A stretch of 64,000 bases of DNA. It comes from Pseudomonas putida. Its GTDB lineage: Bacteria; Pseudomonadota; Gammaproteobacteria; Pseudomonadales; Pseudomonadaceae. The stretch covers positions 434,001-498,000 of the forward strand of contig NZ_BSKJ01000001.1 of NCBI RefSeq assembly GCF_030159595.1. The letters are read 5' to 3'. The translations under genes were made by a program, and so were the position numbers. Shown here one piece after another: positions 10,146 to 19,133 of this stretch; the stretch's first letter is position 1; each line of letters begins with the position of its first letter. The notes under the pieces were generated by a model. That model was not told the origin of the DNA. It saw only the letters and a program-made list of their open reading frames with translations, and searched no databases.

Positions 10146-10871
10146 TTGAGCACGGCCGGCAAATCGATACTGATGGTCGACGACGACCAGGAAATCCGCG
10201 AACTGCTGCAAACCTACCTGAGCCGATCCGGCTTCCAGGTGCATGCCGAAGCCGACGGCAAGGGCTTTCGCCGCGCGCTGGAGACCACTCCCTGCGACCT
10301 GGTCATCCTCGACGTCATGCTCCCTGACGAAGACGGCTTCAGCCTGTGCCGCTGGGTACGCCAGCACCCGCGGCAGGCACGGGTACCCATCATCATGCTC
10401 ACTGCCAGCTCCGACGAAACCGACCGGATCATTGGCCTGGAACTGGGCGCTGACGACTACCTGGGCAAACCCTTCAGCCCGCGCGAACTGCAAGCGCGGA
10501 TCAAGGCCCTGTTGCGTCGCACCGAATTCGGCCAGGCGGCGCCGGGCAGTGCTGTGCTGGCCTTCGATGACTGGCGCCTGGACACAGTCAGCCATCGGCT
10601 GTTCCACCGCGATGGCGAAGAGGTGATCCTCTCCGGCGCCGATTTTGCCCTGCTCAAGCTGTTCCTCGACCACCCGCAGCAGATTCTCGACCGCGACACC
10701 ATCGGCAACGCTACGCGTGGCCGCGAGCCGATGCCGCTGGACCGCATCGTCGACATGGCGGTCAGCCGCTTGCGCCAGCGCTTGCGTGATACCGACAAAC
10801 CCCCTCGGCTGATCCGCACGGTGCGTGGCAGCGGCTACCTGTTGGCGACGCATGTCTGCAATGCGCCCTGA
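10146..10871 (+). CDS. gltR: Glucose-responsive response regulator GltR
   Basis: A 241-residue OmpR-family response regulator. The receiver domain (about residues 7-118) has the acidic pair in MVDDDQE, the phospho-accepting Asp in LVILDVMLPDEDGF, the conserved Thr in IIMLTASSDE and Lys in LGKPFSPREL. The winged-helix DNA-binding domain (about 140-235) ends in RTVRGSGYLL. It closely resembles P. aeruginosa GltR, which controls glucose transport genes. No ATG fits the family start, so the TTG with GAGG upstream was chosen. The end overlaps the sensor kinase gene by 20 bases. Confidence 0.93.
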   Translation: MSTAGKSILMVDDDQEIRELLQTYLSRSGFQVHAEADGKGFRRALETTPCDLVILDVMLPDEDGFSLCRWVRQHPRQARVPIIMLTASSDETDRIIGLELGADDYLGKPFSPRELQARIKALLRRTEFGQAAPGSAVLAFDDWRLDTVSHRLFHRDGEEVILSGADFALLKLFLDHPQQILDRDTIGNATRGREPMPLDRIVDMAVSRLRQRLRDTDKPPRLIRTVRGSGYLLATHVCNAP

Positions 10872-12306
10872 GCGGCGTTGGCGCGTGCTACCACGTTCGC
10901 TACTGGGGCGCATGCTGCTGCTGACGTTGCTGGTGGTGCTGCTGGCCCAGGGCCTGTCGAGCATCATCTGGGTGGCCCAGTTGCGTGCCAGCCAGTTGCA
11001 GGGGCTGCGCGCCAGCGCCAGCAGCCTGGCCCACTCGATGAGCGCCAGTGTCAGTTACTTTCGCTCGCTGCCTGTGGCCTATCGGCCGATGGTGCTTGAC
11101 CAGTTGCGCAGCATGGGCGGCACGCGCTTTTTCGTCTCGCTCAACGCCAAGCCGCTGGAGATGCCCGTGCTGCCCATCACCCCACGCAAGCAGGCGGTGG
11201 TCGATGTATTCCAGCAGGTGCTGCACGAACGGCTGGGCTCGCAGATGGACATCTCTGTCGAGTTTGTCGCGCCCGATGACCTGCGCATTTTCAACAGCGG
11301 CTTGAAGCTCGACGAGCTGCCACGCTCCTGGGCGCATTACTCGCTGACCCTGGAGCCGCTCAACCCACCTGTGCTGGTAACGCAGATCCGCTTGGGCGAG
11401 GGCGAGTGGCTGTACATCGCCTCGCTGCTGCCCGAGCCCTATACCAGCCTTGAGGCCGAACGCCTGCCACGCCAGCAGATCGGTTTCATCGTGCTCACCA
11501 CCGCCATGCTGCTGTTGTTCATCGGTTTGCTGGTGCACTGGCAGAGCTGGCCGCTCAAGCGCCTGGCACGGGCCGCGCGGGAGATGTCGCTGGGCGCCGA
11601 TGTGGCGCCGGTGGCTGAAGGCGGCGGCAGTGAGGTGGTCGAGGTGGGCCGGGCGTTCAACAGCATGCGCGAGCGTATCAGCCGTTACCTGACTGAACGT
11701 AGTCAGCTGTTCAGCGCCATTTCCCACGACTTGCGCACACCCATCACGCGGCTGCGCCTGCGCGTCGAACTGCTGGAGGATGAGCGTCTGCAGGCCAAGT
11801 TCAGTCAGGACCTGGATGAACTGGAACTGCTGGTGAAAGGCGCCCTGCAGTGTGTGAAAGACACCGATATTCACGAAAACATCGAGCCGGTGGACCTCAA
11901 CCAGGTGCTGGAAATACTGGCCGAGCCCTATCTGCGTGATGGCCGCATCACGGTTGAAGGCCGGGCGCTGGCGCCATACCCCGGCAAGCCGCTGGCGCTA
12001 CGGCGCTGCATTGGCAACCTGATCGACAACGCCATCAAGTATGGCGAGCGTGCGCGGCTGCGCATCATCGACAGTGCCGAGGGGGTTGTGCTGCAGGTGG
12101 ATGACCAGGGGCCGGGTGTGCCGCAGCAGCAGCTGGAGCAGGTTTTCGAGCCGCATTTTCGCCTGGCCGGGCAGCAGCAGGGTTATGGGCTTGGGCTGGG
12201 GATTGCCCGCAACATCGCTCACAGCCACGCGGGCGAGGTGAGCTTGCTGAACCTGAGAGACGGTGGGTTGCGGGTGACCTTGTATCTGCCACGCGGCATG
12301 GAGTGA
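10852..12306 (+). CDS. gltS: Sensor histidine kinase GltS/GtrS (glucose/2-ketogluconate sensing)
   Basis: A 484-residue membrane sensor kinase. Two membrane helices (about residues 17-37, LLLTLLVVLLAQGLSSIIWV, and about 200-222) enclose a periplasmic sensor region of roughly 160 residues. A HAMP region follows (WPLKRLARAAREM), then the phospho-accepting His in AISHDLRTPITRLR and an ATPase domain with the N box (NLIDNAIKYGE), G1 box (DQGPGVP) and G2 box (GYGLGLGIARNIAHSHAG). The P. aeruginosa counterpart GtrS responds to 2-ketogluconate and 6-phosphogluconate. The first of two in-frame ATGs was chosen; the second, nine bases on, is equally possible. It is coupled to gltR. Confidence 0.92.
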   Translation: MSAMRPERRWRVLPRSLLGRMLLLTLLVVLLAQGLSSIIWVAQLRASQLQGLRASASSLAHSMSASVSYFRSLPVAYRPMVLDQLRSMGGTRFFVSLNAKPLEMPVLPITPRKQAVVDVFQQVLHERLGSQMDISVEFVAPDDLRIFNSGLKLDELPRSWAHYSLTLEPLNPPVLVTQIRLGEGEWLYIASLLPEPYTSLEAERLPRQQIGFIVLTTAMLLLFIGLLVHWQSWPLKRLARAAREMSLGADVAPVAEGGGSEVVEVGRAFNSMRERISRYLTERSQLFSAISHDLRTPITRLRLRVELLEDERLQAKFSQDLDELELLVKGALQCVKDTDIHENIEPVDLNQVLEILAEPYLRDGRITVEGRALAPYPGKPLALRRCIGNLIDNAIKYGERARLRIIDSAEGVVLQVDDQGPGVPQQQLEQVFEPHFRLAGQQQGYGLGLGIARNIAHSHAGEVSLLNLRDGGLRVTLYLPRGME

Positions 12307-12332
12307 ATCGTTGTGTGGCCTGTACCGGCAAT

Positions 12333-12369
12333 GTAACCAAACGATGACATTCACGCATCGCTTCGTTAC
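12333..12369. promoter_or_regulatory. 14-bp-arm inverted repeat upstream of gtsA (candidate GltR operator)
   Basis: GTAACCAAACGATG, nine bases, then CATCGCTTCGTTAC; 12 of 14 arm positions pair. It lies 83 bases upstream of gtsA, between the GltRS genes and the transporter that GltR is known to control in relatives, and just upstream of a TAGACT -10-like hexamer at 12392-12397. Assigning it to GltR is inference. Confidence 0.55.
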
Positions 12370-12430
12370 CTGCCGAGGTGGGCACGCTGTTTAGACTTCA
12401 TGCAACGCAAGCGATCGACTTGCACGGCAT

Positions 12431-12438
12431 AACAACAA
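12431..12438 (+). promoter_or_regulatory. AANAANAA motif (possible Hfq/Crc site) before gtsA
   Basis: AACAACAA immediately precedes the GAAAGG ribosome-binding site of gtsA, an ideal position for translational repression by Hfq with Crc. Confidence 0.6.
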
Positions 12439-12451
12439 GAAAGGTGCTTCG

Positions 12452-13738
12452 ATGAATTCCACGCTCCGTCTCGCTGCCGCAATCTCCCTGGCTTCCCTAC
12501 TTCCGCTCAGTGCCCAGGCTGCCGAACCCAAAGGCAGTGTCGAGGTGGTGCACTGGTGGACCTCAGGGGGTGAAAAAGCGGCCGCCGATGTGCTCAAGGC
12601 CCAGGTCGAAAAAGACGGCTTCATGTGGAAGGATGGCGCCGTTGCTGGCGGAGGCGGTGCCACGGCCATGACCGTGCTCAAGAGCCGCGCCGTGGCCGGC
12701 AACCCACCCGGTATTGCACAGATCAAAGGCCCGGACATCCAGGACTGGGCGGCAACCGGCTTGCTGGACGCCGATGTGCTCAAGGATGTGGCCAAGGCAG
12801 AAAAATGGGACTCGCTGCTCGACAAGAAGGTCGCCGACACCGTGAAGTACGACGGTGACTACGTCGCCGTACCGGTAAACATCCACCGTACCAATTGGCT
12901 GTGGATCAACCCGGAAGTCTTCAAGAAGGCCGGTATCGACAAGGCGCCCGTCACCCTCGACGAATTCTATGCCGCCGCCGACAAGCTCAAGGCCGGAGGT
13001 TTCATCCCGCTTGCCCATGGCGGCCAGCCGTGGCAGGACAGCACCGTGTTCGAAAGCGTGGTGCTGTCGGTCATGGGCACTGAAGGGTACAAGAAGGCCA
13101 TGGTCGACCTCGACAGCGCCGCACTGACCGGTCCGGACATGGTCAAGGCGCTGACTGAGCTGAAAAAGGTCGCCACCTACATGGACCCGGATGGCAAAGG
13201 CCAGGACTGGAACCTGGAAGCGGCCAAGGTCATCAATGGCAAGGCCGGCATGCAGATCATGGGCGACTGGGCCAAGAGCGAGTGGACCCTGGCGAAGAAA
13301 ACCGCCGGCAAGGATTACCAGTGCGTGCCGTTCCCCGGCACCGAAAAGGCCTTCCTCTACAACATCGATTCGCTGGTGGTGTTCAAGCAGAACAACCCCG
13401 GCACGTCCGCCGGCCAGCAGGACATTGCCCGCAAGGTGCTGGGTGAGGAATTCCAGAAGGTCTTCAGCACCAACAAAGGCTCGATCCCGGTGCGCAACGA
13501 CATGCTCGCCGATATGGGCAAGTATGGTTTCGACGCCTGCGCGCAGGCGTCTGCCAAAGACTTCCTGGCGGATGCCAAAACCGGCGGCCTGCAGCCAAGC
13601 ATGGCGCACAACATGGCCACCACGCTGGCCGTGCAGGGTGCGTTCTTCGATGTGGTGACCAACTACATCAACGACCCCAAGGCCGACCCGGCCGATGCGG
13701 CGAAGAAACTGGCGGCGGCGATCAAGGCTGCCCAGTAA
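12452..13738 (+). CDS. gtsA: Glucose ABC transporter, periplasmic binding protein GtsA
   Basis: A 428-residue family-1 extracellular solute-binding protein. The signal peptide ends at about residue 23 ([16 protein letters not shown]). The mature part starts with [15 protein letters not shown], has the sugar-contact segments [18 protein letters not shown] and [14 protein letters not shown], and a C-terminal helix-rich lobe. It captures glucose (and probably mannose) in the periplasm for GtsBCD. AAAGG lies upstream of the ATG. An inverted REP pair separates it from gtsB, which would let the binding protein accumulate above the membrane subunits. Confidence 0.95.
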   Translation: MNSTLRLAAAISLASLLPLSAQAAEPKGSVEVVHWWTSGGEKAAADVLKAQVEKDGFMWKDGAVAGGGGATAMTVLKSRAVAGNPPGIAQIKGPDIQDWAATGLLDADVLKDVAKAEKWDSLLDKKVADTVKYDGDYVAVPVNIHRTNWLWINPEVFKKAGIDKAPVTLDEFYAAADKLKAGGFIPLAHGGQPWQDSTVFESVVLSVMGTEGYKKAMVDLDSAALTGPDMVKALTELKKVATYMDPDGKGQDWNLEAAKVINGKAGMQIMGDWAKSEWTLAKKTAGKDYQCVPFPGTEKAFLYNIDSLVVFKQNNPGTSAGQQDIARKVLGEEFQKVFSTNKGSIPVRNDMLADMGKYGFDACAQASAKDFLADAKTGGLQPSMAHNMATTLAVQGAFFDVVTNYINDPKADPADAAKKLAAAIKAAQ

Positions 13739-13744
13739 CCGCTA

Positions 13745-13837
13745 TTCGCGGGCATGCCCGCTCCCACGGGTCTGGCGCCCTGCCTAAGACCTGCGGCGAG
13801 CAGGGCCCATGTGGGAGCGGGCGTGCCCGCGAAGCGG
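13745..13837. repeat. REP pair 2 (inverted), inside the gts operon
   Basis: Two inverted REP copies, 13745-13770 and 13808-13837, the only sizeable gap in gtsABCD. A REP array at the same relative place in the E. coli malE-malF gap stabilises the binding-protein message. Confidence 0.88.
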
Positions 13838-13871
13838 TGCGCAGCACCGCCACTACCTCGGGATCCTATCT

Positions 13872-14780
13872 ATGACCACAACTACCGCCCAACTGCGGGC
13901 CTCGCCCCTGGACGCGCTTCAGCGCTGGCTGCCCAAACTGGTATTGGCACCCAGCATGTTCATCGTCCTGGTGGGGTTCTACGGCTACATCCTCTGGACC
14001 TTCGTGCTGTCCTTCACCACCTCGACCTTCCTGCCCACCTACAAATGGGCCGGCCTGGCGCAATACGCACGGCTGTTCGACAACGACCGCTGGTGGGTGG
14101 CGAGCAAGAACCTGCTGCTGTTCGGTGGCCTGTTCATCGCCATCAGCCTGGCCATCGGTGTGTTGCTGGCGGTGCTGCTGGACCAGCGCATTCGCCGTGA
14201 AGGCTTCATCCGCACCCTTTACCTGTACCCCATGGCGCTGTCGATGATCGTCACCGGCACCGCCTGGAAGTGGTTGCTCAACCCCGGCATGGGCCTGGAC
14301 AAGCTGCTGCGCGACTGGGGCTGGGAGGGCTTTCGCCTGGACTGGCTGATCGACCCCGACCGGGTGGTGTACTGCCTGGTGATCGCCGCCGTGTGGCAGG
14401 CTTCGGGCTTCATCATGGCGATGTTCCTGGCCGGCCTGCGTGGCGTCGATCCATCGATCATCCGCGCTGCGCAGATGGATGGCGCCAGCTTGCCGCGCAT
14501 CTACTGGACCGTGGTGCTGCCCAGCCTGCGTCCGGTGTTTTTCAGTGCGCTGATGATCCTTTCGCACATCGCCATCAAGAGCTTCGACCTGGTGGCAGCG
14601 ATGACCGCCGGTGGCCCGGGTTACTCATCCGACCTGCCCGCAATGTTCATGTACGCGTTCACCTTCAGCCGCGGCCAGATGGGCATGGGCTCGGCCAGTG
14701 CCATCCTCATGCTCGGGGCGATCCTGGCGATCCTCGTGCCTTACCTGTACTCGGAGCTGCGGAGCAAACGCCATGCATAG
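13872..14780 (+). CDS. gtsB: Glucose ABC transporter permease GtsB
   Basis: A 302-residue MalF/UgpA-type inner-membrane permease with six helices (for example LVLAPSMFIVLVGFYGYILW and LLLFGGLFIAISLAIGVLLAVLL). The EAA loop, which docks with the ATPase, reads IRAAQMDGASLPRIYWTVVLPSLRPV (about residues 200-225). The ATG at 13872 was chosen because an upstream in-frame start would translate REP sequence. The coding end overlaps gtsC by eight bases. Confidence 0.94.
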   Translation: MTTTTAQLRASPLDALQRWLPKLVLAPSMFIVLVGFYGYILWTFVLSFTTSTFLPTYKWAGLAQYARLFDNDRWWVASKNLLLFGGLFIAISLAIGVLLAVLLDQRIRREGFIRTLYLYPMALSMIVTGTAWKWLLNPGMGLDKLLRDWGWEGFRLDWLIDPDRVVYCLVIAAVWQASGFIMAMFLAGLRGVDPSIIRAAQMDGASLPRIYWTVVLPSLRPVFFSALMILSHIAIKSFDLVAAMTAGGPGYSSDLPAMFMYAFTFSRGQMGMGSASAILMLGAILAILVPYLYSELRSKRHA

Positions 14781-15618
14781 CCCTGTCGACAAACCGGCAC
14801 TGAGTCTGAGCCGCATTGCCATCCACGCGGTGTTGCTGATCGCGGTGCTGCTGTATCTGGTGCCGCTGGTGGTGATGCTGCTGACCAGCTTCAAGACCCC
14901 GGACGACATCAGCACCGGCAATCTGCTGAGCTGGCCGGCGGTGATCACCGGCATTGGCTGGGTCAAGGCCTGGGGCACGGTCAGCGGCTACTTCTGGAAC
15001 TCGATCATGATCACCGTGCCAGCGGTGCTGATCTCCACCACCATTGGTGCGCTGAACGGTTATGTGCTGTCGATGTGGCGCTTTCGTGGTTCGCAGCTGT
15101 TCTTCGGCCTGCTGCTGTTTGGCTGCTTCCTGCCGTTCCAGACCGTGCTGCTGCCGGCCTCGTTCACCCTCGGCAAGCTCGGCCTGGCCAGCACCACCAG
15201 CGGCCTGGTACTGGTGCATGTGGTCTATGGCCTGGCCTTCACCACGCTGTTCTTCCGCAACTTCTATGTGAGCATCCCTGATGCGCTGGTCAAGGCGGCA
15301 CGCTTGGACGGTGCCGGGTTTTTCACCATCTTCCGCCGCATCATCCTGCCGATGTCCACGCCCATCATCATGGTCTGCCTGATCTGGCAGTTCACCCAGA
15401 TCTGGAACGACTTCCTGTTCGGCGTGGTGTTCTCCAGTGGCGACTCGCAACCGATCACCGTGGCCCTGAACAACCTGGTCAACACCAGCACCGGGGCCAA
15501 GGAATACAACGTCGACATGGCGGCAGCGATGATCGCCGGCCTGCCAACCCTGCTGGTCTATGTGGTGGCAGGCAAATATTTCGTCCGCGGGCTGACCGCC
15601 GGCGCGGTCAAGGGGTAA
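14773..15618 (+). CDS. gtsC: Glucose ABC transporter permease GtsC
   Basis: A 281-residue MalG/UgpE-type permease, partner of GtsB. Helices begin at about residue 15 (IAIHAVLLIAVLLYLVPLVV). The EAA loop is ALVKAARLDGAGFFTIFRRIILPMSTP. The start overlaps the gtsB end, and only three bases separate its stop from gtsD, so B, C and D are co-translated. Confidence 0.94.
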   Translation: MHSPVDKPALSLSRIAIHAVLLIAVLLYLVPLVVMLLTSFKTPDDISTGNLLSWPAVITGIGWVKAWGTVSGYFWNSIMITVPAVLISTTIGALNGYVLSMWRFRGSQLFFGLLLFGCFLPFQTVLLPASFTLGKLGLASTTSGLVLVHVVYGLAFTTLFFRNFYVSIPDALVKAARLDGAGFFTIFRRIILPMSTPIIMVCLIWQFTQIWNDFLFGVVFSSGDSQPITVALNNLVNTSTGAKEYNVDMAAAMIAGLPTLLVYVVAGKYFVRGLTAGAVKG

Positions 15619-15621
15619 GTC

Positions 15622-16776
15622 ATGGCAACGCTCGAACTTCGCAATGTGAACAAGACCTACGGCAGCGGCCTGCCGGATACCCTCAAGGACATCCAGTTGT
15701 CGATCAGGGACGGCGAGTTCCTGATCCTGGTCGGGCCTTCTGGTTGCGGCAAATCGACCTTGATGAACTGCATCGCCGGCCTGGAGCAGATCACGGGCGG
15801 CGCCATCCTCATCGATGACCAGGACGTCAGTGGCATGAGCCCCAAGGACCGCGACATCGCCATGGTGTTCCAGTCCTACGCGCTGTACCCGACCATGAGC
15901 GTGCGCGAGAACATCGAGTTCGGCCTGAGGATCCGCAAGCTGCCGCAGGCCGCGATCGACGAAGAGGTGGCGCGGGTGGCCAAGCTGCTGCAGATCGAGC
16001 ACCTGCTTTTGCGCAAGCCGGCGCAACTGTCTGGTGGTCAGCAGCAGCGTGTGGCCATGGGCCGCGCGCTGGCGCGGCGGCCGAAGATCTACCTGTTCGA
16101 TGAGCCTCTGTCCAACCTCGACGCTAAGCTGCGGGTCGAGATGCGCACCGAAATGAAGCTGATGCACCAGCGCCTGAAGACCACCACCGTGTACGTCACC
16201 CATGACCAGATCGAGGCCATGACCCTGGGCGACAAGGTGGCGGTGATGAAGGACGGCATCATCCAGCAGTTCGGCACCCCGCAGCAGATCTACAACGATC
16301 CGGCCAACCAGTTCGTCGCCAGCTTCATCGGGTCGCCGCCGATGAATTTCATCCCGGTGCGCCTCACCCAGCAGGAGGGGCGCTTGCTGGCCGTGCTCGA
16401 CAGCGGCCAGGCGCGTTGCGAGCTGCCCTTGGGGCTGGCCGCTGACGAGCTGGATGGCCGCGACATCATCCTCGGCATCCGTCCCGAGCAGATCGCCCTG
16501 GGCGCCGCCGAGGGCAACGGCCTGCCGGGCATCCGCGCCGAAGTGCAAGTAACCGAACCCACCGGGCCGGATTTGCTGGTGTTCGTCACCCTCAACCAGA
16601 CCAAGGTGTGCTGCCGCCTGGCGCCAGATGTGGCGTGCCAGGTCGGTGACAAGCTCAACCTGCAATTCGACCCGGCCAGGGCGCTGCTGTTCGATGCCGG
16701 TACGGGTGTGCGTCTGCACCTCGCGAGCCCTGGCGCAGCGGTAAAGGACAACGTGGCTCACTTCAAAGGCCGTTGA
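15622..16776 (+). CDS. gtsD: Glucose ABC transporter ATPase GtsD (MalK/UgpC family)
   Basis: A 384-residue ATPase. Walker A GPSGCGKST is at about residues 38-46. The Q-loop (VFQSYALYPTMSV), signature LSGGQQQRVAMGRAL, Walker B IYLFDEPLSNLD and switch His (VTHDQIEAM) are all present. A C-terminal TOBE/MalK-type domain (about 240-370; GIRPEQIAL, TEPTGPDLLVFV) follows. It powers the GtsBC channel. GtsD is sometimes annotated as a mannose/glucose ATPase in pseudomonads. Confidence 0.95.
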   Translation: MATLELRNVNKTYGSGLPDTLKDIQLSIRDGEFLILVGPSGCGKSTLMNCIAGLEQITGGAILIDDQDVSGMSPKDRDIAMVFQSYALYPTMSVRENIEFGLRIRKLPQAAIDEEVARVAKLLQIEHLLLRKPAQLSGGQQQRVAMGRALARRPKIYLFDEPLSNLDAKLRVEMRTEMKLMHQRLKTTTVYVTHDQIEAMTLGDKVAVMKDGIIQQFGTPQQIYNDPANQFVASFIGSPPMNFIPVRLTQQEGRLLAVLDSGQARCELPLGLAADELDGRDIILGIRPEQIALGAAEGNGLPGIRAEVQVTEPTGPDLLVFVTLNQTKVCCRLAPDVACQVGDKLNLQFDPARALLFDAGTGVRLHLASPGAAVKDNVAHFKGR

Positions 16777-16791
16777 CTCGTCTACACCATC

Positions 16792-16799
16792 AATAAGAA
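16792..16799 (+). promoter_or_regulatory. AANAANAA motif (possible Hfq/Crc site) before oprB
   Basis: AATAAGAA is followed directly by an A-run and GAGG in the 41-base gtsD-oprB gap. Same layout as the motifs before gltR, gtsA and the epimerase gene. Confidence 0.5.
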
Positions 16800-16817
16800 A
16801 AAAGAGGACGCAAAGGG

Positions 16818-18161
16818 ATGGAACAGCGCAAACGCATCAGGACATTGGGCTCGCTGGCTTTGCTCGCCGTGGTCGGCAGCAGCGGCGCGCAGGCTGCCGA
16901 AGCTTTCTCCAGCGAATCGAAATGGATGACCGGCGACTGGGGCGGTACCCGTACCGAGTTACTGGAGAAGGGGTACGACTTCACCCTCGACTACGTCGGC
17001 GAGGTGGCCGGCAACCTTCACGGCGGCTACAACGACGACAAGACGGCCCGCTACAGCGACCAGTTTGCCCTTGGCGCACACCTGGACCTGCAGAAGATCC
17101 TTGGCTGGCACGATGCCGAGTTCAAGCTGGCGATCACCGAGCGCAGTGGCCGCAACTTGTCCAACGACCGCATCAGCGACCCGCGTGCCGGGCAGTTCAG
17201 TTCGGTGCAGGAGGTGTGGGGGCGCGGCCAGACCTGGCGCCTGACCCAGATGTGGATCAAGCAGAAGTACTTCGACGGCGCCCTGGACGTGAAATTCGGC
17301 CAGTTTGGCGAAGGCGAAGACTTCAACAGCTTCCCTTGCGACTTCCAGAACCTGGCCTTCTGCGGCTCACAGGTGGGTAACTGGGTTGGCGGCATCTGGT
17401 ACAACTGGCCGGTCAGCCAGTGGGCGCTGCGAGTGAAATACAACATCACCCCGGCATTCTTCGTGCAGGTCGGCGCCTTCGAGCAGAACCCCTCCAACCT
17501 GGAAACCGGCAACGGCTTCAAACTCAGCGGCAGCGGCACCAAGGGCGCGATCCTGCCGGTGGAGGCGGTGTGGTCGCCCAAGGTCAACGGGCTGCCGGGC
17601 GAGTATCGCCTGGGTTATTACTACAGCACGGCCAAGGCCGACGACGTGTTCGATGACGTCAATGGCAACCCGCAAGCGCTGACCGGTGAGGCTTTCAAGT
17701 CGCACTCCAGCAAGCACGGCTGGTGGGTAGTGGCGCAGCAGCAGGTCACTGCCCATGGCGGCGACGTCAACCGCGGCCTCAGCCTCTTCGCCAACTTCAC
17801 CGTGCACGACAAGGCCACCAACGTGGTCGACAACTACCAGCAGGTGGGGCTGGTCTACAAAGGCGCCTTCGATGCCCGGCCCAAGGATGACATCGGCTTC
17901 GGTGTGGCGCGTATTCATGTAAATGACGACGTGAAGAAGCGCGCCGAGCTGCTCAACGCCCAGAGCGGTATCAACGATTACGACAATCCAGGCTTCGTGC
18001 CGCTGCAGCGTACCGAGTACAACGCCGAGCTCTACTACGGCTTCCACGTCACCAACTGGCTGACCGTACGGCCTAACCTGCAGTACATCAAAAGCCCCGG
18101 CGGGGTGGACGAGGTGGACAACGCGTTGGTCGCAGGCCTGAAGATTCAGTCGTCATTCTGA
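16818..18161 (+). CDS. oprB: Carbohydrate-selective porin OprB
   Basis: A 447-residue outer-membrane porin of the OprB family, letting glucose and other sugars reach GtsA. The signal peptide ends at about residue 26 (LALLAVVGSSGAQA-AE). The mature protein starts with SSESKWMTGDWGGTRTELLEKGY, the OprB hallmark. Alternating beta strands and a C-terminal Phe (LKIQSSF) fit a 16-strand barrel. It probably shares the gts operon message, and AGAGGA lies upstream of the ATG. Confidence 0.96.
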   Translation: MEQRKRIRTLGSLALLAVVGSSGAQAAEAFSSESKWMTGDWGGTRTELLEKGYDFTLDYVGEVAGNLHGGYNDDKTARYSDQFALGAHLDLQKILGWHDAEFKLAITERSGRNLSNDRISDPRAGQFSSVQEVWGRGQTWRLTQMWIKQKYFDGALDVKFGQFGEGEDFNSFPCDFQNLAFCGSQVGNWVGGIWYNWPVSQWALRVKYNITPAFFVQVGAFEQNPSNLETGNGFKLSGSGTKGAILPVEAVWSPKVNGLPGEYRLGYYYSTAKADDVFDDVNGNPQALTGEAFKSHSSKHGWWVVAQQQVTAHGGDVNRGLSLFANFTVHDKATNVVDNYQQVGLVYKGAFDARPKDDIGFGVARIHVNDDVKKRAELLNAQSGINDYDNPGFVPLQRTEYNAELYYGFHVTNWLTVRPNLQYIKSPGGVDEVDNALVAGLKIQSSF

Positions 18162-18258
18162 GGGCATTTGTTGTAAATTTACGCCAATCCCTTATCGGTT
18201 CCCGGCATCCACTGGCCTGCAGTGGTTGTCGGGGATAGGCCGAGACAGCGCTATCTCA

Positions 18259-18266
18259 AACAACAA
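18259..18266 (+). promoter_or_regulatory. AANAANAA motif (possible Hfq/Crc site) before the epimerase gene
   Basis: AACAACAA is followed by GAGC, 12 bases before the ATG. Fourth motif of this kind in the uptake cluster. Confidence 0.5.
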
Positions 18267-18278
18267 GAGCTCTGAACC

Positions 18279-19133
18279 ATGCCCGAACATCCGCTCCATC
18301 GCTTCTTTGTCTCGCAGCGGCCAAGGCCGACATTCGAGTGGGAGCGTTACCAGCAGCGTGATGTGCTGATCATCGATCATCCCCGTTGCCAGGCGGTATT
18401 CAGCCGCCAAGGCGCGCAACTGCTGCATTTTCAACCGGCGGGCGAGCGGCCTTGGCTGTGGTGCGCCGAGCAGTGGCCGCAGGTGGGGGCGATCCGTGGG
18501 GGCGTGCCGGTGTGCTGGCCGTGGTATGGCCGCCACCCCAGCGAGGACTTGTGGCCTGCGCATGGCTGGGCACGGCTGCTGGACTGGAAACTGGTGGACA
18601 GCCGCGAGGACGAGGAGGGCGTCACCCTGAAATGGCGGTTGGACCTGTGCGACTGGCAGGTCGACCTGCATGCAAGACTCGGCAGCCGCATGGAGCTGAG
18701 CCTGAGCACCGAGCACCAGGACAGCGAGCCTTGCCAGTTGAGCCATGCGCTGCTGGCCTACTGGCGCATCAGTGACGTGTCCGAGATAGCGCTGTCTGGG
18801 CTTGAGGATATCGAAGGCTACGACCGCCTCAATCGCCAGGCCTGCCGTGAAGAGGGCGCGCTGAAGCTCAAGGGCGGCTGCCAGAAGGTCTACCCGGGTA
18901 CGCCCCGGGTGCAGCTACAAGACCCGGCTTGGCAGCGCGAGCTGTGCATCGATACCGGTGACAGCGACGACACCGTGGTCTGGCACCCGGGCAACCGCCC
19001 GCTGATGGGCGTGACTGGCCGTGAAACTCAGCGCTTTGTCTGCGTCGAGGCTGCCAGCGGCAGTGGCGAGGGCCTGAGCCTGGCGCCGGGGCAGCGTGCC
19101 CACCTGCGCTTGCAGGCGCACAGGCTCAGTTGA
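18279..19133 (+). CDS. D-hexose-6-phosphate mutarotase (YeaD-like aldose 1-epimerase family)
   Basis: A 284-residue protein of the YeaD/glucose-6-phosphate 1-epimerase family. It would interconvert alpha and beta forms of glucose-6-phosphate so that Zwf can use them. Family features include [18 protein letters not shown] near residues 43-60, [11 protein letters not shown] (about 76-86), HGWARLLDW, and a [14 protein letters not shown] segment late in the protein. It follows oprB by 117 bases and ends the rightward glucose-uptake run, overlapping the convergent hexR gene by eight bases. Confidence 0.9.
   Translation: MPEHPLHRFFVSQRPRPTFEWERYQQRDVLIIDHPRCQAVFSRQGAQLLHFQPAGERPWLWCAEQWPQVGAIRGGVPVCWPWYGRHPSEDLWPAHGWARLLDWKLVDSREDEEGVTLKWRLDLCDWQVDLHARLGSRMELSLSTEHQDSEPCQLSHALLAYWRISDVSEIALSGLEDIEGYDRLNRQACREEGALKLKGGCQKVYPGTPRVQLQDPAWQRELCIDTGDSDDTVVWHPGNRPLMGVTGRETQRFVCVEAASGSGEGLSLAPGQRAHLRLQAHRLS

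Noticed and set aside
13809-13871. Upstream start for gtsB
   Set aside because: The extra residues would be translated REP sequence; the ATG at 13872 gives the normal MalF-like N-terminus.
18173-18182. Palindrome GTAAATTTAC after oprB as an operator
   Set aside because: Ten bases of AT-rich palindrome match neither HexR nor the repeat before gtsA; too short to assign.
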